A stretch of 64,000 nt of DNA from contig NZ_JODC01000001.1 in assembly GCF_000720765.1 (NCBI RefSeq), forward strand, positions 434,001 to 498,000, in the 5' to 3' direction. Below, in pieces: positions 32,658 to 41,660 of this stretch. The position numbers and the translations under genes are program-made. Source of the DNA: Streptomyces sp. NRRL S-646 (lineage in GTDB: Bacteria; Actinomycetota; Actinomycetes; Streptomycetales; Streptomycetaceae). The first letter of the stretch is position 1, and each line of letters starts with the position of its first letter. The notes under the pieces are model-generated. The model ran no database searches. It was not told where the DNA came from and saw nothing but the letters and a program-made list of their open reading frames with translations.

Positions 32658-34274
32658 GGACACCCGGAAGGTCCGCAGGAAGGTGTCCAGCGCCAGCCGG
32701 TTCGCGGAGTCGTTCCAGTCGGTGGCCGGAGTCGTCCAGCGCAGCGAGAAGCCACGGCCGCCGCCGAGCAGGAAACCGCGCCCGAAGGTCCGCACCCGCG
32801 TGCCGTCGGCCTCGGAGAGCCACTCCATGTCGGCTGCCTTGTGGCCCTGGTACGTCGTGGCCTTGATCTCGCCGATCCGCTGGAAGCCGTCGTCCTTCTC
32901 CAGCTGGGGCTGGACGTCGTCGCGCCAGACGGCGACCGGGTCGGAGCCCACGACGGTGCTGTAGGTGACCGCGAGGGTGCGGGGATCGCCGTCCGCGCCG
33001 AAGGTCACGCGGGTCGAAAGGTCACCGACGCGCGAGGTGTGCACCCGTTTCCAGCCCTTGGGGAGGGCCACGGAGAAGCCCTCGGGTGCGGTGTAGCGGT
33101 GGAAGCCCGGCGGCAGCGCGCCGGCCGACGGGGAGGACGAGGGCGACGGCGCGGATGTCGTCCGCGATGCGGTCGGCGTGGGTGACGCGGACGGGCCGGC
33201 GTTCCTGCCGTCGGTGCGGCTGTCCGGCGGCGTGGCTGACGCGGTGGCGGACACCGACGGCTGGGGCGCGGCGTCGGTCGCGGAGGTGCCGGTGCCCGGC
33301 AGTTGATCGGTGGCGGCCAGCACGGCGGCCGCCACGGTCACGACGGCCAGCGCGGTGCCGATGGCCATGGTGCGTCTGCTCCAGCCAGGGCCGGCATGGC
33401 AGGCGGCGGTGTAGACACCGCGCAGCCGGGGCCGCGCCACGGTGCCCGAGAGCGTGTCGGGGTCCTCGGTCAGGACGCGGGTGAGGGCCTCGCGCACCAC
33501 TGGGCGGGTCAGCCGCTCCCTGGAGTTCTTGCGGAGCAGCCCCTGCACGGTGGTGGTGAGGGGCCCGGCGTGCACCGGGGTGCGCAGCGGGAGCCGGTCC
33601 ACGCCCTTCAAAGTGGCCTCGGGCCGGTCCCGGTCCCGGAACGGAGGGCGTCCCTCGACCATGGTGTAGAGGATCGCGCCCAGCGCCCACAGGTCGGCTG
33701 CCGGCCCGATGCGCTCGTCGCGGGCCTGCTCGGGGGAGGCGTACGACGGCGCGGACAGCCTCGGTGCCAGGGTCGCACCGGCCAGGCCGAAGCCGGTGAC
33801 CACGATCCCGCCCCGGTCCTGCACATAGACCTGACCGGGGCTGAGTTCGCCGTGGGTGATGCCCTCGCCGTGCGCCGCTTCCAGCACATCGAGCAGCTCC
33901 AGCCCGATGCGTGCCGCCCGCACATAGTTGAACGTGCCCTGCTGGGCGACGAGTTCGCCCAAGGGCGTGCCGTCGATCCATTCGGTCACGGTCCACAGCA
34001 TGCCGTCCTGCTCCACGGCGTCGACGACCGTCGCGACCGCGCCGGGGCACATCAGCCCCATGGTCTCGGACATGCGGATGATACGGGCGGTCGCCCGGGG
34101 CGCGGTCTCGGTGTCCGGGTCGTCAGGGAGGGCGATCTGGGTGAGGAGATAGGCCCGTCCGACGTTGACGTCCTTGCCGTACCAGCAGATGCGGTTCGTC
34201 TCCTGGTGGACGACATCGACGAGCCGGTACCTTCCGGCGACCAACTCGTGCGTGAAGACATGCGCCTTGACCAT
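32649..34274 (-). CDS. Membrane-anchored Ser/Thr protein pseudokinase
   Basis: 541 residues from ATG 34274, six bases after GAGGG; the ATG at 34280 touches the ribosome site. A protein kinase fold fills 10-270. The ATP-binding Lys is not seen ('AYLLTQIALP', 41-50), the catalytic loop reads HGELSPGQV (141-149) in place of H-R-D-x-K-x-x-N, and DFG is GFG (161-163). 'YASPEQAR' and 'DLWALGAILYTMVEGRPPF' keep the C-lobe. One membrane helix is at about 303-323, followed by a Ser/Thr/Pro linker and a 135-residue outer domain ('TAPEGFSVALPKGWKR'). It is predicted to signal by binding, not phosphorylation. Confidence 0.85.
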   Translation of the reverse strand: MVKAHVFTHELVAGRYRLVDVVHQETNRICWYGKDVNVGRAYLLTQIALPDDPDTETAPRATARIIRMSETMGLMCPGAVATVVDAVEQDGMLWTVTEWIDGTPLGELVAQQGTFNYVRAARIGLELLDVLEAAHGEGITHGELSPGQVYVQDRGGIVVTGFGLAGATLAPRLSAPSYASPEQARDERIGPAADLWALGAILYTMVEGRPPFRDRDRPEATLKGVDRLPLRTPVHAGPLTTTVQGLLRKNSRERLTRPVVREALTRVLTEDPDTLSGTVARPRLRGVYTAACHAGPGWSRRTMAIGTALAVVTVAAAVLAATDQLPGTGTSATDAAPQPSVSATASATPPDSRTDGRNAGPSASPTPTASRTTSAPSPSSSPSAGALPPGFHRYTAPEGFSVALPKGWKRVHTSRVGDLSTRVTFGADGDPRTLAVTYSTVVGSDPVAVWRDDVQPQLEKDDGFQRIGEIKATTYQGHKAADMEWLSEADGTRVRTFGRGFLLGGGRGFSLRWTTPATDWNDSANRLALDTFLRTFRVSSG

Positions 34275-34454
34275 GGTCATCCCTCGTCGAAACCCTCGGT
34301 CTCACCTTTCACAAGAGGTACGGGGGCTGCGACGGGATGCGTTCAATGAATCCGCAACTGACTGGCCGGTAAAGTCATTTGTTCATGTGCTGTTGGGTGA
34401 ATTCCCCGAAGCCACGGAGAGCTGACGGGAATTCAGAAAGGTGGCGACGGAAAC

Positions 34455-35423
34455 TCAGCGCAGTCCGAAGCGGTGCGCCCACCCCATGACGTCGCCGGTC
34501 GTCGCGTTGCCCCCGCACACGACCAGTCCGAGCCGTGCGCCCTCACCTACCCGTTCCAGGACCTGCCGGGCTGCGGGCAGCAGACAGCCGGCCGCGGGTT
34601 CGGCCCACACCTTGGCATGGTCGGCGAGGTCGAGCGTGCCCTGCACCGCCTCCCGATCCGGCACCAAGAGCACCTCGTGGACCAGCGCGGACACATGGTC
34701 GTAGGTCAGCTGCGAAACGGACGGTGCGCTGAGCGTGCTCACGATGGACGACAGGGCGACCGGCGCCGGCCCGCCCGCCGCCAGTGCCTGTGACATGGCC
34801 TGCGCGCCCTCGGTCTCCACACCCCAGATCCGCACCTGTGGCCGCCGGTCCCGCAGCGCCGCCGCGACACCCGAGATCAGTCCTCCGCCTCCGATGCTGA
34901 CGAGCACATCGGTGACCTCACCCGCGTCGGCGGCGAACTCGAGCCCGACGGTGCCCTGTCCGGCGACGACCACCGGATCGTCGAAGGGATGGACCAGCGT
35001 CAGCCCCTCCTCCTGCAGCCTCTCCATCAGCGCGAACGCCTCGCCCATGTCGTCCGTCAGCCGCACCGACGCTCCCGCGGCTTCGGCGATCTCGACCGCG
35101 CGGGCGGGTGCCGAGCGCGGCATGACCACCGTGGCCTTCACATCGAGGGCGGCGGCCATGACCGCGAGGGCGATCCCGTGGTTGCCACCGCTGACCGCCA
35201 CGACTCCGGCGGCCCGCTCACCGGCACTCAGCGACAGCAGCTTCGCCGTCGCGCCGCGCGCCTTGAACGAACCCGTGCGCTGCAGCAGCTCCAGCTTGAC
35301 GGTGACCGGGGCTCCGAGCAGCGCGGCCAGTCCCGGGCTCGGCAGCGTCGGCGTGCGCAGGACGTGCCCGGCGATGCGTTCGGCCGTGGCTTCGACCTCG
35401 GATATCCCGATCAAGACAGTCAC
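34455..35423 (-). CDS. PLP-dependent threonine ammonia-lyase/serine racemase-like enzyme
   Basis: 322 residues from GTG 35423. PLP-binding Lys54 is in 'QRTGSFKARGA', the substrate/cofactor Asn loop is 'VSGGNHGIALA', and the phosphate-binding glycine loop is 'SIGGGGLISGVAAAL'. A conserved 'VCGGNATTG' ends the domain. There is no C-terminal ACT regulatory domain, so it is the short, catabolic form: deamination of threonine or serine, or racemisation of an amino acid. It stands as a single gene between the pseudokinase and the polyprenyl synthase. Confidence 0.88.
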   Translation of the reverse strand: MTVLIGISEVEATAERIAGHVLRTPTLPSPGLAALLGAPVTVKLELLQRTGSFKARGATAKLLSLSAGERAAGVVAVSGGNHGIALAVMAAALDVKATVVMPRSAPARAVEIAEAAGASVRLTDDMGEAFALMERLQEEGLTLVHPFDDPVVVAGQGTVGLEFAADAGEVTDVLVSIGGGGLISGVAAALRDRRPQVRIWGVETEGAQAMSQALAAGGPAPVALSSIVSTLSAPSVSQLTYDHVSALVHEVLLVPDREAVQGTLDLADHAKVWAEPAAGCLLPAARQVLERVGEGARLGLVVCGGNATTGDVMGWAHRFGLR

Positions 35424-35567
35424 CCTTCCCCGGCACGAGGGAGACGAGGGCCCGCACCACTTCGCACCCTGACGCCGGAGACGGCGTAGGTCAAACGGTT
35501 CGGCGTTTCGCGGCGGGCGAGGGGCGGCGGTGCCCGCCGCCGAGCGCGAGCAGGCCCGACCACCCCC

Positions 35568-36605
35568 TCAGAGATCCCGCCGTACCAGATATTCCAGCAA
35601 GGACCGCAGCTCCTCCACCGGCCGTGCCTGCAGGGTCGCGTCGGCGAGAGCCGCCTCCACCGCGGCGATGTGCGCGCGCGCCTCGGTCAGCGCCTCTGTC
35701 CGGCCGCCCAGCGTCTCGATCAGCGCGGCCGCCTCCGCGGGGTCACCGTCCGCATCCAGAAGTGCGGCAAGTCGGCGGGACGCGGGGGCGCCGGAGTCGA
35801 GTGCGGCCAGTACCGGGAACGTCTTCTTTCGTTCCCGCAGATCGCCGTACACGGCTTTTCCGGTGACGGTGGGGTCGCCCCAGATGCCCAGAACGTCGTC
35901 GACGACCTGGAAGGCGATCCCGAGGTGCCGCCCGGCACGGTCGAAAGCGTCGATCACCGAAGGCGCAGCGCCGCCGAGCAGGGCGCCCAGCGCCGCGGCG
36001 CCGCCGAGCAGCGCGCCGGTCTTGTGCTCGGCCATCGCCCGGTACTCCTCCAGCCGCACCCGCTGCGGCCCCGTCCACGGGCGCGTGGCGAACAACAGGT
36101 CGTCCGCCTGGCCGCGCACCAGGTCACCCAGCGCCACCGACAGCACCCGCACGGCCTGCGGCCCGCCCGGTGCCGTGGCGAGGGTCTCGACGGCCAGCGC
36201 GAACAGCGCATCGCCCGCGAGGACTGCGGGCCCGGTGCCGTACGCCTTCCAGACGGTGGGGCGGCGGCGCCGGGCCGCGTCACCGTCCATGATGTCGTCG
36301 TGCAGCAGGGAGAAGGTGTGCACCAGCTCCACCGCGACCGCCGCGGGCACCCCGGCCCGCCCGGGTGCGCCCGCGGCCTCGGCTGCGAGCACGGCCAGCG
36401 CCTGCCGCACGCCCTTCCCGCCCGACGCGCCGGTCGGTGCACCGCCCACCTCGCACCAGCCGAAGGAGTACGCGGCCATCTCACCCACCCAGGGATGCAT
36501 GCGCCCCACGGCCTCCACCAGCGCAGGCCGTACCAACTCGCGGCAGCGGCCTAGGAGGTGGGGAGCCTCGGCGGGTGTCCGCAGCATCGAAGGAAGCGCC
36601 GTCAC
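35568..36605 (-). CDS. Polyprenyl (geranylgeranyl-type) diphosphate synthase
   Basis: 345 residues from GTG 36605, overlapping the TPR gene stop as GTGA and preceded by GGAGGT six bases upstream, so coupled and well supported. The first aspartate-rich motif is D-D-I-M-D (103-107, 'FSLLHDDIMDGDAARRRRPTVW') and the second is DDVLGIWGD (236-244). These actinobacterial forms condense isopentenyl diphosphate with allylic diphosphates; chain length cannot be fixed by eye, C20 is the commonest. It could feed terpenoid or quinone pathways. It is not in the 2-MIB operon 20 kb away. Confidence 0.88.
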   Translation of the reverse strand: MTALPSMLRTPAEAPHLLGRCRELVRPALVEAVGRMHPWVGEMAAYSFGWCEVGGAPTGASGGKGVRQALAVLAAEAAGAPGRAGVPAAVAVELVHTFSLLHDDIMDGDAARRRRPTVWKAYGTGPAVLAGDALFALAVETLATAPGGPQAVRVLSVALGDLVRGQADDLLFATRPWTGPQRVRLEEYRAMAEHKTGALLGGAAALGALLGGAAPSVIDAFDRAGRHLGIAFQVVDDVLGIWGDPTVTGKAVYGDLRERKKTFPVLAALDSGAPASRRLAALLDADGDPAEAAALIETLGGRTEALTEARAHIAAVEAALADATLQARPVEELRSLLEYLVRRDL

Positions 36606-37642
36606 CGTACGACCTCCGCAGCCACGCCGAACTCCTGCTGCGCCCGCGCCACCATCTCCCGCGCATGCCGCAGTCCGATCCGCTCCAACTCGCCTGCCAG
36701 GTCGGCGAGTTCGGCTGCCGTCTCGGCGCGGTCGCGGCCCAGTCGGGCCAGGGACTTGGCGAGCCCCAGCCGCGCCAGCGCCTGCCCGCGTGGTTCGCTC
36801 ATCGCACGGAACTCCGTGAGAGCCTGCTCGTACAGGTCCCGGGCCTCGGCCCAACGCCCCGCCCGGTACAGGACGTTGCCGCGCATCTTGTGGTTGTACG
36901 CCAGTGCGCTGGACAGCCTCATCGCCCGGCAGGCCGTCTCCGCCTCGGACAGCAGCGTCAGCGCCCGCTCGACGTCCCCGTCCCGCACGGACACGATGTC
37001 GGCGAGCCCGCGCAGCGCCCAGGCGTGCCCGCGCCGGTCGTCGGCGCGCCCGGCTATCTCGGCCGCCTCCTCGAACAACGCGTACGCGGTGTCGAACTCA
37101 CCCGTGTTGCGGTGGATCTGCGCGATGCCCTCCAGTGCCCACACCGTGTGCCGCGCCTCGCCGCGCCGCCGGGCCTCCGCGAGCAGCTGCTCGTGCAGCC
37201 TGCGGACGGCCTCGTAGTCGCCCTGGATGCGGCCGGTCTCGGCGAGTCCCGCAAGCGAGTAGCCGCGTACGACGACGTCACCGCCGCGTTCGCCGAGTTC
37301 GGCCGCGAGCCCCAGCAGCCGCCAGGCCAGCGGGAAGGCGCCGCGCTGCCGGGCCAGGGTGCCGCCGCTCCACAGCGCCCATGCCATCGCGGCCGTGTCC
37401 CCGGCCGCACGGGCCGCACGGTAGCTCGCCTTCCACGCCCGGTCGGCGTCCCCGACCTGCCCGAGCCGGCGGTGCGCCTCGGCCACCGCGAGGCCGGACC
37501 GGGCCACCTCCCCGTGCTGCCCGGCCCGCTCGGCTGCTCTCAACTCCCGTGTGCCGACGGCCAGTACGTCGGTCAGCGAGGAGTTCACGGAGAGGGTGTT
37601 CAGGGCGCCCTGGTATTCCGGGGCGTATGCCTTGCCGTACAT
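36602..37642 (-). CDS. Tetratricopeptide-repeat protein coupled to the polyprenyl synthase
   Basis: 346 residues from ATG 37642 (AAAGGGATCC upstream); an in-frame extension through the iteron array is rejected. The whole chain is helical TPR repeats, for example 'GQHGEVARSGLAVAEAHRRLG', 'WALEGIAQIHRNTGEFDTAYALFEEA' and 'GNVLYRAGRWAEARDLYEQAL'. No DNA-binding domain is visible, so it resembles the TPR half of actinomycete regulators without the XRE part. The last base of its stop overlaps the synthase start. A function as adaptor or scaffold for the prenyl enzyme is only a guess from this coupling. Confidence 0.75.
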   Translation of the reverse strand: MYGKAYAPEYQGALNTLSVNSSLTDVLAVGTRELRAAERAGQHGEVARSGLAVAEAHRRLGQVGDADRAWKASYRAARAAGDTAAMAWALWSGGTLARQRGAFPLAWRLLGLAAELGERGGDVVVRGYSLAGLAETGRIQGDYEAVRRLHEQLLAEARRRGEARHTVWALEGIAQIHRNTGEFDTAYALFEEAAEIAGRADDRRGHAWALRGLADIVSVRDGDVERALTLLSEAETACRAMRLSSALAYNHKMRGNVLYRAGRWAEARDLYEQALTEFRAMSEPRGQALARLGLAKSLARLGRDRAETAAELADLAGELERIGLRHAREMVARAQQEFGVAAEVVR

Positions 37643-37660
37643 GGATCCCTTTCGGTGGCC

Positions 37661-37707
37661 TGTATACACCCGATCTATACATTCTGTGTATACATGGTGT
37701 GTATAGC
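37661..37707. repeat. Four 13-bp-spaced TGTATACA iterons upstream of the TPR gene
   Basis: Units are TGTATACA (37661), TCTATACA (37674), TGTATACA (37687) and TGTATAGC (37700). Each begins exactly 13 bp after the previous one. The eight-base core is itself palindromic. The block lies 19-65 bases upstream of the TPR ATG, in very AT-rich DNA for this genome, where the -10 region should be. It looks like an operator array for cooperative repressor binding. Confidence 0.75.
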
Positions 37708-37720
37708 GCGTCGAAAATAG

Positions 37721-37742
37721 GCCCTGGCCCATGGGCCAGGGC
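37721..37742 (-). terminator. 22-bp perfect palindrome with T-rich tail
   Basis: GCCCTGGCCCA joined to its reverse complement TGGGCCAGGGC. On the minus strand it is followed by CTATTTTCG, so it looks like an intrinsic terminator for the AIM24 transcript, 74 bases after that stop codon. It lies immediately upstream of the iteron array. Confidence 0.7.
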
Positions 37743-37815
37743 GTCACCTGTTGGTGATCAAGACGTCGTCGGCGCCGCAGAGGTTGCTCCTGAGGCGCAG
37801 ATCACTCCGTGGGAC

Positions 37816-38493
37816 TCAGTGCTGCTGGGCCTTCTGCGGCGTCGCCTCGCTCGGCCGTACGACCACGTAACCCTCGCCCTGCAGCATCAGCTGCACGGCC
37901 TCCCCGCTGCCGCCGCGCAGCATCGATCCGATGGACTGCGAACGGTGCAGCGAGGTCTGCAGACCGGCCGTCCAGCCCACCACCGCGTCCGTGTCGACAT
38001 ACACCGGGAACTGCGCCGAGACCGGGATGACCAGCGGATTGCCCTCGCACACCAGACCCAGCCGGCCCTGTCCGGTGAAGACACTGTTGAACAGACCGCC
38101 GCCGGCGATGCCCGCACCCTTCACCGTCGCGATCCGGTACGACAACGAGGCGTCGAAACACAGGACGTTGCGGCCGTTGACGGTGAACTCGTCACCGGGG
38201 TCGACCTCGACGATGAAACAGTTCTGCGCCTCGTGCGCGAACCAGGCCTCGCCCTGCCCGCGCACCGCCATCAGCGGCAGCCCCTCCCCGGTGACCGCGC
38301 GCTTGAGCATGCCGCCCACGCCCTGGCCCTTGCGCTCGAACTGGAGGTTGCCGCGGTAGGCGACCATCGCGCCCTGGCGGGCGAGCATCTCGCCGTTCAC
38401 CGCGTATTTGACGCACTTGGCGTTCTCTATCGTCATGCCGGGCGCGGTGGCCGGCTGGACCATGTGCTCGCTGGAAAAGAGGGAACCCTTCAT
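37816..38493 (-). CDS. AIM24-family protein
   Basis: 225 residues from ATG 38493, AGGATG five bases upstream. The beta-rich AIM24 (TerD-associated, PF01987-like) fold is seen in 'MLARQGAMVAYRGNLQFERK', 'GEAWFAHEAQNCFIVEVDPGDEFTVNGRNVL' and 'EGNPLVIPVSAQFPVYVD'. Bacterial members are small soluble trimeric proteins often encoded near TerD genes; no enzyme activity is established. Here the TerD-CAP gene lies 64 bases upstream in the same direction, so the pair is probably one operon ended by the palindrome at 37721. Confidence 0.85.
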   Translation of the reverse strand: MKGSLFSSEHMVQPATAPGMTIENAKCVKYAVNGEMLARQGAMVAYRGNLQFERKGQGVGGMLKRAVTGEGLPLMAVRGQGEAWFAHEAQNCFIVEVDPGDEFTVNGRNVLCFDASLSYRIATVKGAGIAGGGLFNSVFTGQGRLGLVCEGNPLVIPVSAQFPVYVDTDAVVGWTAGLQTSLHRSQSIGSMLRGGSGEAVQLMLQGEGYVVVRPSEATPQKAQQH

Positions 38494-38557
38494 ACGGGCA
38501 TCCTGTCCCGGAAGATTCCGTTCCGCCAAGATCGCGGGGAGGGTCGGTTTCCGGTGG

Positions 38558-40123
38558 TCAGGCGCCGAACAGCTGGGTCCAGTACATGCCTGCCGGGCCG
38601 CCGCCCGCGAAGCCGATCCCGATGTGGGTGAAGTCGGGCTTGAGAATGTTGGCGCGATGGCCGGGGCTTTTCATCCAGCCGTCCACTACCTCGGCGGGGG
38701 AGCGCTGACCGCAGGCTATGTTCTCGCCGATCGAGTGCCGTCGTGAACCCGCGGCCGCGGCCCGGTCCCAGGGCCGGCTTCCGTCCGGTGATGTGTGCGA
38801 GTAGAAGGCGCGGGCCACCATGTCCGCGCTGTGCGCCTGCGCCGCGGTGGTGAGCAGGGGGTCGGTGGCCAGGGGCGGCAGACCCGCGCCGGCGCGCTCC
38901 CGGTTGGTGAGGTCGACGACCTCGGCCGCCGTCCGCGCCAGGTCGCCCGGGGTGAGCGGCCTGGCCCACAGCGCGGTCCAGTACATGTCGCCCGACCGGC
39001 CGTCGCGGGCGTACGCCAGGCCGGCATGCAGGAAGGCCGGGTCGCACAGGGTGCGGCCGGACTGCTCCTCGCTCAGGCAATAGCGGACGAACTCGGCGGG
39101 CGTACGCGGACCGGAGACCAGGTGCTCGCCGACGGTGAGATACGTGTATCCGGCGGCTGTGACGCGCTGGTGGACGGAGAGTCCGTCCCGGCCCTCGACG
39201 CCCAGGCAGCCTGCCGAGGCCATGGCCTCGGCGTGGGCGCGGGCCGCCGATGTCAGACGGGCATCAAGGGCCACGGGCGGGGAACCGGCTTCGGCACGGG
39301 CGGAGTTGACCAGGCTGAGAAAGCCGTCCGGGTCGGGGGAGTTCCGTGCAGTGGTGGCGGCCGGGGCGGGGGAGTGGGAGCCGGTCCTGGGGATCAGTGG
39401 CGTCGAGGACGTCGGCCGGGTTCCGGCGCGCGGTGGTGTGGGCCGGGACGGTGCAGATGGCGGTGTCGAGGGAGTGAGACGGGTCGGTGCTGTCGGTGTT
39501 GTGGGGAGGAACGGCCAGTTCGGTCGCGTCGGGGCTGTGGGCGGGGGCGGTGGCGCCGAGGACGTGCCCCCGTCACCGGGTGCCTGTCGCGTCACAGAGC
39601 CGGTCTGCACCCCGGGTGCCGTGGCCGGCGCCGCCGCGGTCCCGTCGTCGAGCACGTCCACGCCGAAGTCCCGTGCAAGCCCGGCGAGTCCGTCGGCGTA
39701 GCCCTGCCCCAGGGCCCGCAGCTTCCAGCCGCCGCCCCGCCGGTAGATCTCCGCGAGCAGCAGCACCGTCTCCTGGCCCGGGCGTGGCGGGGCGAAGCGG
39801 GCGAGTGGGCGGCCGGATGCAGCCGAGACGTGGAGCGTGGGCGCGGGCAGGCGGGCCAGGGGAGTGCCGGGCTCGGCCGGGCTGACGACCACCGTGACCC
39901 TGGTGGCTCCCGGGCGCAGCCTCGGCGGGTCGACGGTGAGGGTGTCGCCGCCGAGTCTGGCGCCCGGGGCGGAGGGCTGGTTGTAGAACACGAAGTCACC
40001 GTCGCCGCGGACCCTGCCCCCGTCGTCCGTGATCAGCGCGGACACGTCGAAGGGGCCGGGCACCCGGACGGTCACGGCACCGTCCGGAAGGGGCATGTTG
40101 CCCCCGGGCACCAATTCGCTCAT
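38558..40123 (-). CDS. TerD domain fused to two CAP (SCP/PR-1) domains
   Basis: 521 residues from ATG 40123. Residues 1-165 are a TerD-type beta domain ('GGNMPLPDGAVTVRVPGPFDVSAL', 'ETVLLLAEIYRRGGGWKLRALGQGYADGLAGLARDFGV'). A Pro/Thr/Ser-rich linker (about 175-285) follows. Then come two CAP domains, about 288-395 ('FLSLVNSARAEAGSPPVALD') and 400-521 ('VVDLTNRERAGAGLPPLATD', 'GENIACGQRSPAEVVDGWMKSPGHRANIL'). CAP domains are usually secreted, TerD domains cytoplasmic; no signal peptide or membrane helix is seen here. Likely stress-related and linked to the AIM24 gene downstream; biochemical role unknown. Confidence 0.88.
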   Translation of the reverse strand: MSELVPGGNMPLPDGAVTVRVPGPFDVSALITDDGGRVRGDGDFVFYNQPSAPGARLGGDTLTVDPPRLRPGATRVTVVVSPAEPGTPLARLPAPTLHVSAASGRPLARFAPPRPGQETVLLLAEIYRRGGGWKLRALGQGYADGLAGLARDFGVDVLDDGTAAAPATAPGVQTGSVTRQAPGDGGTSSAPPPPPTAPTRPNWPFLPTTPTAPTRLTPSTPPSAPSRPTPPRAGTRPTSSTPLIPRTGSHSPAPAATTARNSPDPDGFLSLVNSARAEAGSPPVALDARLTSAARAHAEAMASAGCLGVEGRDGLSVHQRVTAAGYTYLTVGEHLVSGPRTPAEFVRYCLSEEQSGRTLCDPAFLHAGLAYARDGRSGDMYWTALWARPLTPGDLARTAAEVVDLTNRERAGAGLPPLATDPLLTTAAQAHSADMVARAFYSHTSPDGSRPWDRAAAAGSRRHSIGENIACGQRSPAEVVDGWMKSPGHRANILKPDFTHIGIGFAGGGPAGMYWTQLFGA

Positions 40124-40205
40124 CCCGCCGCCCCGGTGTCGTCGCTCACCCCTCGATGGGCTCCACCGGACAACGTCCACCGGGGCGGCCGGGTTCCCCG
40201 TCGGC

Positions 40206-41429
<1,224 letters not shown>

Positions 41430-41504
41430 TCACATCTCCACAGTCGACGCACAGTTGGTCACCCACTGATCACTGAGCGATGTGGATTTGCAAAGTATTG
41501 CCAT

Positions 41505-41525
41505 ATATCGCACGGAAAGCGATAT
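41505..41525. promoter_or_regulatory. Inverted repeat in the divergent DD-peptidase/M4 protease promoter region
   Basis: ATATCGC-ACGGAAA-GCGATAT is a perfect 7-7-7 inverted repeat. It lies 100 bases from the DD-peptidase start and 135 bases from the protease start, in unusually AT-rich DNA (TTGCCATATAT, TTTTAGTCTTTACATG around it). It may be the operator for one or both extracellular enzymes. Confidence 0.5.
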
Positions 41526-41588
41526 TTTAGTCTTTACATGGACATGACTCGTCCGAAAGGGTTTCTTGCCGGGGCCCGACCAGCCCCC

Positions 41589-41641
41589 ATGGCGCTCAAC
41601 GGCGCCATGCATCAAGGCGGTTGGTGATCCCGGCCGCCTTG
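41589..41641 (+). promoter_or_regulatory. Two leader hairpins before the M4 protease gene
   Basis: Hairpin 1: ATGGCGC-TCAACG-GCGCCAT (41589-41608). Hairpin 2: CAAGGCGG ... CCGCCTTG (41613-41620 and 41634-41641) with a 13-base loop. Both are perfect stems in the presumed 5' untranslated RNA, ending 19 bases before the GTG. They could stabilise the transcript or control translation. Confidence 0.45.
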
Positions 41642-41660
41642 CAAGGAAGGACCCTCATCA

